In this document: positions 1-7,179 of the stretch, one piece after another
Layout of the letters: each line of letters opens with the position of its first letter
Numbering within the stretch: position 1 is the stretch's first letter
NCBI RefSeq assembly: GCF_027923385.1
Contig: NZ_BSEC01000002.1
Coordinates: forward strand, 1 to 64,000
DNA: 64,000 nucleotides
Source: Methylocystis echinoides
Lineage (GTDB): Bacteria > Pseudomonadota > Alphaproteobacteria > Rhizobiales > Beijerinckiaceae
Reading direction: 5' to 3'
Program-made: the position numbers and the translations under genes
Notes under the pieces: model-generated
The model's database searches: none
The model's input: the letters and a program-made list of their open reading frames with translations, nothing else
What the model was told of the DNA's origin: nothing

Positions 1-69
1 GACCGCCGCGGGATCAACGCGGCTCGCTTCCCTCGCTTTGCTCGGTTGCAGCTCCGCCCCGCTTTGCGG

Positions 70-85
70 CGCGCCTTAAGGCGCG
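70..85. promoter_or_regulatory. 16-bp perfect palindrome upstream of ardC
   Basis: The sequence CGCGCCTTAAGGCGCG is a perfect palindrome about 90 bases upstream of the ardC start, in an otherwise gene-free leader. It could be an operator or part of a hairpin. No regulator is identified, so only its presence is certain. Confidence 0.35.
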
Positions 86-172
86 GCGTTTGATCCCCCG
101 GCTCATGGGCCCCGGTCCCCCTGCCCCCACGAGGCCGCAATCCCGCGGCCCGCCAAACAAGGGGGAACCTCC

Positions 173-1051
173 ATGAAGACCGAACGCTTCGACATTCACC
201 AGCACATCACCAACCAGATCATTGCCTCCATTGAGAACGGTGCAGGCGAATTCCGCCTCCCCTGGCATCGCTCAGCTGGGAACATCATGCGCCCGGTCAA
301 TATCGCCTCGAAGAACGCTTATCGTGGCGTCAATGTCCTGACCCTCTGGGCCGCCGCCGATGCTTGCGGCTACGGCTCCGGCACCTGGGGCACCTACAAG
401 CAATGGGCCGAGGCTGGTGCTCAGGTCCGTGAGGGCGAGAGAGCCGCTTACGTCGTCTTCTACAAGGAGATCATTGTCGGTTCCGAACACAGCGACGAGT
501 CTGAAACCCGCCTCTTCGCCCGCGCCACGCCCGTCTTCGCCGCTGAGCAGGTCGAGGGCTACGAAGCGCCAACCGTTGAAGAACCGACGACCGTCTTCCC
601 GCCGATCGAGGCGGCCGAGACCTTCGTCACCAATACGGGTGCGATCGTGAACCACGGCGGCAGCCGCGCTTACTACCGTCCTTCGACCGACAGCATTCAG
701 CTGCCGCCGCGCGAGGCCTTTGTAGGCTCGCCGACCAGTACCCCGGCCGAAGCTTACGCCTCAACCAAGCTGCATGAGCTCATTCACTGGACAAGCGCCG
801 AGGCGCGCTGCAATCGCCAACTCGGCAAGCGCTTTGGCGATGATGCCTACGCCATGGAAGAGCTTATTGCTGAGCTGGGTGCAGCCTTCCTGTGCGCCGA
901 TCTGCGGATCACCGACGCGCCGCGTCCCGACCACGCCCAGTATCTCGACTGCTGGCTGCGCGTCCTCAAGGCCGACAAGAAGGCCATCTTCACGGCATCC
1001 TCGAAGGCGTCAGAGGCCGTGGCGTTTCTCGCCACCTTGCAGGGCGCGTGA
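173..1051 (+). CDS. ardC: ArdC-family anti-restriction protein
   Basis: This 292-residue protein has the two-part ArdC layout. An N-terminal single-stranded-DNA-binding region (about residues 5-125) begins with a helix containing ITNQIIASIENG and an LPWH motif. A zinc-metallopeptidase-like C-terminal domain carries HELIHW at residues 201-206 and a downstream EELIAELGAAF helix that would supply the third zinc ligand. ArdC proteins of conjugative plasmids protect incoming single-stranded plasmid DNA from host restriction. A GGGGGAA ribosome site lies a few bases before the ATG. No transfer gene is visible nearby, so entry by conjugation is only suggested. Family length is usually about 290-320 residues, so the gene looks complete. 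Confidence 0.9.
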   Translation: MKTERFDIHQHITNQIIASIENGAGEFRLPWHRSAGNIMRPVNIASKNAYRGVNVLTLWAAADACGYGSGTWGTYKQWAEAGAQVREGERAAYVVFYKEIIVGSEHSDESETRLFARATPVFAAEQVEGYEAPTVEEPTTVFPPIEAAETFVTNTGAIVNHGGSRAYYRPSTDSIQLPPREAFVGSPTSTPAEAYASTKLHELIHWTSAEARCNRQLGKRFGDDAYAMEELIAELGAAFLCADLRITDAPRPDHAQYLDCWLRVLKADKKAIFTASSKASEAVAFLATLQGA

Positions 1052-1332
1052 GCGCCCTGCCCGGCTTCTTACGTTGCTGGCCGCAATCTTTGTGAGGCGC
1101 GCATGGTCAAACGCGCGAGGGCCGCAACCAGGTGCGCGGCGACAACAACCACAAAGAGGGTCAGACGAACGATGGCGAGCGCCAGATGCCAGTGGGCTAA
1201 TGTGAAATGCAACAGGCTCGACGCCAAATGTTCCATGCCAAAGGGCCCCGTGCGCAGAACCGGGAGGGACGGCGTTGCGTTCTAATGCAACATGCTTGCC
1301 TAACGGCCGGCCAGGCGGGGCCCCTGGTTGCG

Positions 1333-1372
1333 TGCCATTATGATGGCATGACGCGCTGATGTTATGACATCA
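1333..1372. repeat. Two tandem 16-bp hairpins sharing a TATG loop
   Basis: TGCCAT-TATG-ATGGCA (1333-1348) and TGATGT-TATG-ACATCA (1357-1372) are inverted repeats with six-base arms and the same four-base centre, 24 bases apart centre to centre. They lie in a gene-free stretch (1052-1409) between ardC and the 3' end of the ParA-like gene. Their regular spacing suggests a binding site or a hairpin array. Nothing else is recognised in this stretch. Confidence 0.4.
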
Positions 1373-1374
1373 TA

Positions 1375-1393
1375 GGGGGCGTACGGAGCCCCC
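1375..1393 (-). terminator. GC-rich hairpin at the 3' end of the ParA-like gene
   Basis: GGGGGC and GCCCCC form a six-base stem with a seven-base loop, 17 bases beyond the stop of the leftward ParA-like gene. There is no T tract, so it may slow or end transcription only weakly. Confidence 0.35.
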
Positions 1394-1409
1394 TGCCCTA
1401 CCCGGCACA

Positions 1410-2051
1410 TCAAGCGCTCATCACTTCGGGCATGGCCCGTTTTTCAGCCGGACAATGAACGTCGTAATAATCCGACATGGTCTCTAATGCCCGGCGGGCT
1501 GCCTGGCACACTGATGTTGACGGCGACGCAAGCGTCGACGAGAGCAGATCGGATATCGAATTCACGAAGGGAATGGGCGGCGTGATGATCCGCTGCGGAA
1601 ACGGCTTGCCCAAGCCCTCCAGCAGATACTGAGCCGCGTTTACAGCGAAGGAATTCGTCGGCCAGGCGCTCGGCCAGGCCAACGCATTCGGCATTTCCAG
1701 GAGCGATTGGGCGACCGTGTCGATGTCCTCTTCGGACGCGCGGAACGGGATGATGGCCAGATCGACGTGTTTCGAGACTTCAATGTCGAAGTCGGGCCGG
1801 TTGCCGCCGCCGTCGATCACCAGCCAGCCATTGAGATTGCTGCGGCTTGAATCGAGGATCAACGCCAGCTGTTCCGGGAGCCGTCCATCCAGAACCGCAT
1901 AAGGACGCCCCTCCCCGCGCACTTTGCGCTGCGGATCGGTCAAGGCATAGGCAGCAGGAATGCCATGCAGATAGGCACCCAGGCAAACCAGGTGCGACGA
2001 TGCGGTCTTGGTGCTTCCGCCCTTACCGCCAAGGATGGCGACCGACTTCAT
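1410..2051 (-). CDS. ParA-like ATPase with variant Walker A
   Basis: This is a ParA/MinD-type P-loop ATPase of about 213 residues, taking the internal ATG at 2051 that begins MKSVAILGG. The nucleotide-binding loop reads GGKGGSTKTA, so the usual KGGxGKT has Thr where the conserved Gly is expected; the signature lysines remain. WLVIDGGGNRPD near the middle is the Walker B region. The ATG overlaps the stop of the upstream small ORF as ATGA, so the two are probably translationally coupled. It is separate from repA, which has its own ATPase. A role in plasmid or conjugation-complex positioning is plausible but unproven. Confidence 0.75.
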   Translation of the reverse strand: MKSVAILGGKGGSTKTASSHLVCLGAYLHGIPAAYALTDPQRKVRGEGRPYAVLDGRLPEQLALILDSSRSNLNGWLVIDGGGNRPDFDIEVSKHVDLAIIPFRASEEDIDTVAQSLLEMPNALAWPSAWPTNSFAVNAAQYLLEGLGKPFPQRIITPPIPFVNSISDLLSSTLASPSTSVCQAARRALETMSDYYDVHCPAEKRAMPEVMSA

Positions 2052-2254
2052 GGCTGCACCTGCGGGCGGCCGCATTCCAAAACTTCAAGCATGATTTCCT
2101 GCGTCGAAACCACGCGGCCTTCCTTCATGGTCGCTCGGCAGCGGCGTTCGTGTAGCGGGTCAAAAGCTCCCGAGACGGCCGCAGGGTGATGCCGACCGTA
2201 TCTGTCGTCACTTGCGCGCGAGCTGTTCTTGGCTTCTTCGCGGGAACCGCTCAT
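2048..2254 (-). CDS. Small ORF coupled to the ParA-like gene
   Basis: This 68-residue ORF starts MSGSREEAKN and is basic and hydrophilic. It ends in the ATGA overlap with the ParA-like ATPase gene. I do not recognise the family. Small DNA-binding adaptor proteins often sit next to plasmid ParA-like genes, which is the only hint of function. An upstream ATG at 2380 would lengthen it to 110 residues, but the added part is low-complexity and unconvincing. Confidence 0.45.
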   Translation of the reverse strand: MSGSREEAKNSSRASDDRYGRHHPAAVSGAFDPLHERRCRATMKEGRVVSTQEIMLEVLECGRPQVQP

Positions 2255-2435
2255 CGGCGGCCCTTTGACCCACCCAGCCTCAAAGTTCAGATAATCCCCG
2301 AAACTGCGACAGGCCCGTTCACGCGCGTCTCCGGCGCAACCGGCTGAATGCTGCGGGCGACGGAGTCCGCAAGGTATCATCGGCAGGTTAATTCGACCGT
2401 CCCATCATCAAGGCCGGTCTGCAGCTTTCGCAAAA

Positions 2436-2451
2436 GTTTGCCGCGGCAAAC
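2436..2451. promoter_or_regulatory. parS: parS-like centromere site 1
   Basis: GTTTGCCGCGGCAAAC is a perfect 16-bp palindrome that fits the repABC parS form GTT-N4-GC-N4-AAC. It lies about 170 bases upstream of the chosen repA start. RepB (ParB) should bind here. Two near-copies lie inside repB, which strengthens the assignment. Confidence 0.8.
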
Positions 2452-2619
2452 ATCGTCCACAAGAGGCCATGTTCTCGGACGACCATCTTTAAATCATTGA
2501 TGCGCAGGCGTTTAGAAAGAGACCCGGGCGATGGCACCTTGCCAAAACAGGCCGAATCGTATGATGTTTGCCGAGTAGCGTTGTTTTCCCGTTTTTCTGA
2601 TCAACTCCGCAGATATGTC

Positions 2620-3822
2620 ATGATGAACGCCGCCGCGCCAATTTTGCAAAACGAAACCCTTCGGGGGCTGATCCAACGGCATGCGCGGGAGTTATCCGGG
2701 CAGCTTGCGAATCATCGAGTAGCGAGTTTCCCGCCCTCGGCCGCGAAGGAGTTTCGCCGGCTCCAGCCTTCCGAGGTCGCGCGGCTTCTGGGCGTCAACG
2801 AAGGCTATCTCCGTCAGATCGCCATCAAGGGCGATGCTGGCGTCGCGGTCAACGGACGCCGCACATACTCGGTTGAGGATCTGAGCAACATCCGTCACGC
2901 TCTCGCGCAGAACCCGCGAGCGGATCGGCAGTATTTGCCGCACCGCCGTGACGATGAGCATCTGCAGGTCGTCGCCATCATGAACTTCAAGGGCGGATCG
3001 GGCAAGACGACGACGGCCGCCCATCTCGCTCAATATCTCGCCCTGCACGGCTACCGGGTCCTTGCGCTCGACTTGGATCCGCAGGCCAGTCTTTCAAGCC
3101 TGTTCGGCCTCCAACCGGAGATCGACGTGGCGTCCAACGAAACCCTTTACGGAGCGATCCGTTACGACGCGGACCGTGTTCCTCTCGCTGGGATCATCCG
3201 TTCGACCTACGTACCCGACCTGCATCTCGTACCCGCGAATCTCGAGCTCATGGAATTCGAGCACGAGACGCCACGCGCGCTGACCACGCGCGCAGGAGAG
3301 ACGCTGTTTTTCGACCGGATTGCAGAGGTGCTGGGAACAGTACAGGCGGCATATGATGTGGTCGTGGTCGATTGTCCGCCGCAGCTTGGCTATTTGACCT
3401 TGTCAGCACTGACCGCCGCAACTTCAGTACTTGTCACGATCCATCCTCAGATGTTGGACGTGGCCAGCATGAGTCAGTTTCTTAATATGGTTGGGGACCT
3501 CCTGGAGGTGGTGGCGGAGTCGACCCCCGGCGACGACGCGGGTTATGACTGGATGCGCTATCTCGTCACTCGATTTGAGCCGAGCGACGGTCCACAAAAT
3601 CAGATGGTCGGCTTCTTGCGATCGCTCTTCGGCGAGCACGTCCTCAATCACCCTATCCTGAAAAGCACGGCGATCGCCGATGCAGGCCTGACCAATCAGA
3701 CGATCTACGAGGCCGAGCGAAGCCAATTCACCCGGGCGACCTACGATCGCTCTGTCGAATCGGTCAACGCCGCAAACAGCGAGATCGAGGCGCTGATCTG
3801 CAAAGCTTGGGGCCGTAAATGA
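2620..3822 (+). CDS. repA: RepA, ParA-type partition ATPase of repABC
   Basis: RepA segregates the plasmid with RepB at parS sites and represses repABC. I chose the ATG at 2620 (400 residues, normal for RepA); an in-frame ATG at 2497 would add 41 atypical residues. An N-terminal DNA-binding region carries LQPSEVARLLGVNEGYLRQI (about residues 48-67). The ATPase core has the Walker A loop FKGGSGKTTTAAH near residue 125, LDLDPQASLS, and Walker B VVVDCPPQLGYLT. The stop overlaps the repB start as ATGA, the normal repABC coupling. Expression is probably autoregulated from the region that holds parS site 1. Confidence 0.95.
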   Translation: MMNAAAPILQNETLRGLIQRHARELSGQLANHRVASFPPSAAKEFRRLQPSEVARLLGVNEGYLRQIAIKGDAGVAVNGRRTYSVEDLSNIRHALAQNPRADRQYLPHRRDDEHLQVVAIMNFKGGSGKTTTAAHLAQYLALHGYRVLALDLDPQASLSSLFGLQPEIDVASNETLYGAIRYDADRVPLAGIIRSTYVPDLHLVPANLELMEFEHETPRALTTRAGETLFFDRIAEVLGTVQAAYDVVVVDCPPQLGYLTLSALTAATSVLVTIHPQMLDVASMSQFLNMVGDLLEVVAESTPGDDAGYDWMRYLVTRFEPSDGPQNQMVGFLRSLFGEHVLNHPILKSTAIADAGLTNQTIYEAERSQFTRATYDRSVESVNAANSEIEALICKAWGRK

Positions 3823-4847
3823 GCCGGAAAAATATTTTTGGATCGCTGGGAAAATTTGCCGCGGCAAACAATCCGGAGCGCATCACAAAAACTCCCGATC
3901 GTCCGCTGGTGGAGGTCGCCGATCAGCTGAGCGCCGCTGCGGCACCGGTCGGATCATTGGGGCGCGTGCTGAGAGAGGCTAAACAAAAGTCCGCACGCGC
4001 CGACGAGATAGAGCGCGCCTTTCAGGAAGGCGCGAAGGTCGTAGAGCTGAGCCCAGCCGACATCGATCCTAGCTTCGCGCGCGACCGCATGTCAGGCTTT
4101 GAGCCGGACGATCTCGATGAGGGGTTTCTCGCTTCGATCCGAGACAATGGGCAACAGGTTCCTGTGCTGGTGCGCCCGCATCCGACCAAGCCCGGCCGTT
4201 ATGAGACGGCCTACGGGCATCGGCGCATCGCTGGCGCGCGCATTCTGGGACGGCCCGTGCGCGCCGTTGTGCGCATGCTGAGCGATGATGAGCTCGTGGT
4301 TGCGCAAGGGCAGGAGAATGTCGAGCGAAACGGGCTGTCATTCATCGAAAAATGCCGTTTCGCGCATGCGCTAGAAAGCCGCGGTTTTGTGCGCGAAACG
4401 ATCAGCCGTTCGCTATCAGTTCACAAGACGATTCTGTCGATTATGATTTCGCTGATCGAGCGGCTGCCGGCCGATATCGTCAACGCCATCGGCCCGGCAC
4501 CCGCGACAGGGCGGCGCGCCTGGTCGCTGCTCGCGGACCAGCTGGATGCGCTTGGCGCGGGAGACCGGGTTAGAGAAGCGATTGCTTCGAAAGAGTTTGC
4601 TGCGGCAAATTCGGATCGACGGTTTCAATTGCTGCTCGCCACGATGACGAACAGGCCGGCAGCTCCTCTGAAGGAGGCGTGGAAGCGGGCTGACGGACGT
4701 GCTTTCGCGAGTCTTGCGATCGACGACAAGAGGATTGTTCTGTCGGTTGACCGCGCGAAGCATCCCGAGATCGCCAGGCTCGTTCTCGATCGGCTTACGC
4801 AGTTACAGGCGGAGCTTCAACAGGCAAGCCCAGAAGAGGAGGGATAA
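3819..4847 (+). CDS. repB: RepB, ParB-type centromere-binding protein
   Basis: RepB is the ParB-like partner of RepA. The 342-residue protein has a ParB/Sulfiredoxin-like N-terminal domain (VVELSPADIDPSFARDRM about residue 72 on, then ETAYGHRRIAGARIL, the conserved arginine-rich patch), QENVERNGLSFIEK, and a helix-turn-helix region after it. Its gene overlaps repA by four bases. Two parS-like sequences lie within the coding region and are read in the same phase, giving FAAAN in both places (near residues 13 and 260). About 200 bases separate it from repC, and that gap holds the counter-transcribed RNA. Confidence 0.95.
   Translation: MSRKNIFGSLGKFAAANNPERITKTPDRPLVEVADQLSAAAAPVGSLGRVLREAKQKSARADEIERAFQEGAKVVELSPADIDPSFARDRMSGFEPDDLDEGFLASIRDNGQQVPVLVRPHPTKPGRYETAYGHRRIAGARILGRPVRAVVRMLSDDELVVAQGQENVERNGLSFIEKCRFAHALESRGFVRETISRSLSVHKTILSIMISLIERLPADIVNAIGPAPATGRRAWSLLADQLDALGAGDRVREAIASKEFAAANSDRRFQLLLATMTNRPAAPLKEAWKRADGRAFASLAIDDKRIVLSVDRAKHPEIARLVLDRLTQLQAELQQASPEEEG
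3854..3869. promoter_or_regulatory. parS: parS-like site 2 inside repB
   Basis: ATTTGCCGCGGCAAAC differs from site 1 only in its first base. It lies about 35 bases into repB. In repABC replicons parS sites may lie within the operon, including inside coding sequence, so a functional site here is credible. Confidence 0.65.
4595..4610. promoter_or_regulatory. parS: parS-like site 3 inside repB
   Basis: GTTTGCTGCGGCAAAT matches site 1 at 14 of 16 positions. It lies in the last quarter of repB, in the same reading phase as site 2. It may be a weaker centromere site. Confidence 0.55.
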
Positions 4848-4908
4848 TAAGTAAGCCCGAAGCGAATTGAATCTCCGACGAATTTGTCATCAAGAAGGAT
4901 CGAACCGC

Positions 4909-4964
4909 AAAAGAAAAAGGCCCCCGAAACGTCGCCGTCCCGGAAGCCTCTGTAAGTCTTAGCA
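4909..4964 (-). ncRNA. incA: Counter-transcribed RNA (incA) between repB and repC
   Basis: repABC plasmids encode a ~55-60 nt antisense RNA in the repB-repC gap that limits RepC synthesis and sets incompatibility. On the minus strand there is a TTGACA -35 element at 4998-4993. A terminator-type stem follows at 4948-4919 (GGCTTCCGGGACG pairing, with internal mismatches, to CGTTTCGGGGGCC), and then TTTTTCTTTT. The -10 element is not clear (TTCTGT at 17-bp spacing is the best match), so the 5' end near 4964 is an estimate. Confidence 0.75.
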
Positions 4965-5055
4965 ACCTCACAGAACCACTTCCGCGAATCGCTGTCAAGA
5001 GTCTCGGCTCCGGGTTGGAGAGCGGATTTCTTTTGCCTGAATGAAAGGCAAAGAA

Positions 5056-6390
5056 ATGCAGACATATTCGACGACGCCCTTTGGGCGGCGAACGCTGTCC
5101 CTCGCCATGGTGGCAAGCCAGGCGGCGACAAAAGAATTCGCCTCGCGCCCTAACGCGTCAGAAACTGTCGTTCATAAATGGCGGCTGTTTCGGGCGCTGA
5201 CCGAGGCAAAAGCGCCACTCGGTGTCACTGACCGGGCGCTCTCGGTTTTGCACGCGTTGCTCAGCTTCCATCAGGAGACGGCGCTGACACTGCCCGAGAG
5301 GGATGCCGACGGCTCGGAAAGCGAGGCAGCCCCCGGGATCGTGGTCTTCCCTTCGAATAAGGAGTTGTCGATCCGTGCGCATGGAATGGCGCCGGCGACC
5401 CTGCGCCGGCATATCGCCATGTTGGTCGAGGCCGGACTGATCATCCGCCGCGACTCGCCCAACGGTAAGCGTTTCGCCAGGCGAGGGCAGGGAGGCACGA
5501 TTGAGGACGCCTTCGGCTTCGATCTGACTCCGCTTATCGCGCGCGCCAGCGAAATCGAAAATCTCGCTGAAGAAGTGCGCGCCGAGAACCGCGCGACGGC
5601 TTTGCTACGCGAAAAAATCACCCTGGCGCGCCGCGACATCGTCAAGATGATCGAGACGGGGATGGAAGAGGGGGTTCCTGGCGACTGGGAAGCTCGTCAC
5701 AGCGATTATCAGGCGCTTGCCAGCCGCCAGGCGCGTAGGATGACACGGACCGATTTGGAGGCTTTGGCGGGCGAACTCGCCGCCCTCGCGGCCGACATCA
5801 ATAATGTGTTGGAAAATCACGTTAAACGCCAAAATAAGAGCGCCAATGAGTCTCAGACTGAGCGGCACATACAGAATCAAACCACAAACATATCTGATCT
5901 TGAACCTAGCCTTCGAAAAGGCACGGCCGGACCGCCCGGGCCAATCGGAGACGATGCGTCGGCTGATGGGGCGAGGATTTCGGAACCTGAGAAGCGGGAA
6001 TCTGAAGCTCCGCTCCATCCCACGCCAACCCCCAGAACCTATCCGCTGGGGATGGTGCTGCAAGCTTGTCCGGATATCGTCGATTACGCCAGAGGCGGCG
6101 AGATTTCATCGTGGCGCGATCTCGCAACGGCGGCCGCGACCGTGCGCTCGGCGCTGGGCGTCTCGCCCGACGCCTGGGCTCAGGCCTTGGACGCCATGGG
6201 CGAGCATGACGCCGCGATTGTCATCGCCGCGATCCTGCAGCGGGGAGGGGAAATTAGATCCGCCGGCGGCTATTTGCGCGTTCTGACCGCCAAGGCGCGG
6301 GCAGGGGAGTTTTCACTCGGGCCGGTGTTGATGGCACTCTTGCGCGGCAAGGCCGCAAAAGCGGCGCGAGAGCGGAAGAGGGCAGGGTGA
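5056..6390 (+). CDS. repC: RepC, plasmid replication initiator
   Basis: RepC initiates replication of repABC plasmids from an origin inside its own gene. I take the ATG at 5056 (444 residues) because RepC proteins typically begin with a Met-x-x-x-x-T-T-P-F-G-R-R pattern, as here (MQTYSTTPFGRR), and AAAGGC lies just ahead. The ATG at 5041 would add five residues. The N-terminal winged-helix region is well conserved in type (VFPSNKELSIRAHGM, TLRRHIAMLVEAGLIIRRDS near residues 100-140). A central, more AT-rich, low-complexity linker (about residues 250-320) precedes a conserved C-terminal domain. It is preceded by the antisense RNA gene that should control its translation. Confidence 0.95.
   Translation: MQTYSTTPFGRRTLSLAMVASQAATKEFASRPNASETVVHKWRLFRALTEAKAPLGVTDRALSVLHALLSFHQETALTLPERDADGSESEAAPGIVVFPSNKELSIRAHGMAPATLRRHIAMLVEAGLIIRRDSPNGKRFARRGQGGTIEDAFGFDLTPLIARASEIENLAEEVRAENRATALLREKITLARRDIVKMIETGMEEGVPGDWEARHSDYQALASRQARRMTRTDLEALAGELAALAADINNVLENHVKRQNKSANESQTERHIQNQTTNISDLEPSLRKGTAGPPGPIGDDASADGARISEPEKRESEAPLHPTPTPRTYPLGMVLQACPDIVDYARGGEISSWRDLATAAATVRSALGVSPDAWAQALDAMGEHDAAIVIAAILQRGGEIRSAGGYLRVLTAKARAGEFSLGPVLMALLRGKAAKAARERKRAG
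5808..5905. other. Probable oriV region within repC
   Basis: In characterised repABC plasmids the origin lies in an AT-rich stretch in the middle of repC. This is the most AT-rich stretch of this repC. I see no clear iterons, so the assignment rests on position and composition alone. Confidence 0.4.
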
Positions 6391-6456
6391 TGGCGGGAGC
6401 TTTGCGCCCACAAGCCCGGGACTTGAACTGCCCCCTTAATGGTGGCGTCTCAGCTA

Positions 6457-6751
6457 ATGGAAAAGCGGCGGCCGACCTATGATCTCGACGCCATCAAGCA
6501 GGCGATCGGATCGGTCGACCGGTTGGCTATCACGACGTCGGCGCTGCGCGACGCCTCCGCGTTGGGGTTCGATCGCGGCGCGATTGTCGAGACGATCCAC
6601 AGCGTCGACCGGCGCATGTTCGTCAAGTCGATGACGACCTTTGCCGCCATCGGCTGTGGCAGGACGTGCCGATCGTGGATTGCTGCTCTATGTGAAATTT
6701 CAGGCGGATGTGCTGACCGAGTTCACGGTCGTCTCGTTCAAGGAAAAGTGA
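6457..6751 (+). pseudogene. mqsR: MqsR-type toxin, frameshifted
   Basis: The start MEKRRPTYDLDAIKQAI and the core RRMFVKSMTTFA match the MqsR mRNA interferase. The reading frame then breaks at least twice. The expected HRLWQDV is found one frame over, and GLLLYVKFQADVLTEF followed by TVVSFKEK and the TGA at 6749-6751 is in the third frame. Together the pieces cover the full ~98-residue toxin. Single-base losses near 6643 and 6680-6690 explain this. The toxin should be inactive unless these are assembly errors. The antitoxin gene begins four bases later. Confidence 0.8.
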
Positions 6752-6754
6752 GCA

Positions 6755-7175
6755 ATGGCCACGAAAGACGAGCCGCTTCCCGAGACGATGATTTCTCCTG
6801 AAACGGGAGGGACGCTGACGCGCGGCGTGCGGCCGTTTACGGTCGCCTATAAGGGCGAAAGCGTCGTCGTCGATCTGCCCGGGTATTTATCCGTCGGGCG
6901 AAGGCGAGGGTGTCCACATCGGCAAGGACATGGCCGTCGTCGACCAGGCGCTGCGCGATCTCAAGGAGAAGGCGGACGGCGTGCCATCGCCGGAAACGAT
7001 CCGCCGCCTGCGCGCCAAGCTTCAGCTGTCTCAGCGGGAGGCGGGCGCTCTGTTCAAGGTCGGGGAAAACGCCTTCGACAAATATGAGCGAGGCTTGGTC
7101 GAGCCGAGCGGCCCGACGATCCAGCTGATGGCCTTGCTCGATCGGCATCCAGAGCTGGCGGCGGAGTTGAAATAA
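6755..7175 (+). pseudogene. mqsA: MqsA-type antitoxin, frameshifted
   Basis: MqsA pairs an N-terminal toxin-binding domain with a C-terminal helix-turn-helix. Here residues 1-44 (ending VVVDLPGY) read from 6755. The remainder (YPSGEGEGVHIGKDM, then LRAKLQLSQREAGALF and VGENAFDKYERG) needs a one-base shift near 6884-6887, in the run GGGTATTTATCC. The zinc-binding Cys pairs of Escherichia coli MqsA are absent; PETGG stands where CPxCG would be. The 82-residue HTH part could still be translated from the ATG at 6930 and repress. Alternative: a sequencing error hides an intact gene. Confidence 0.75.
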
Positions 7176-7179
7176 CCAC

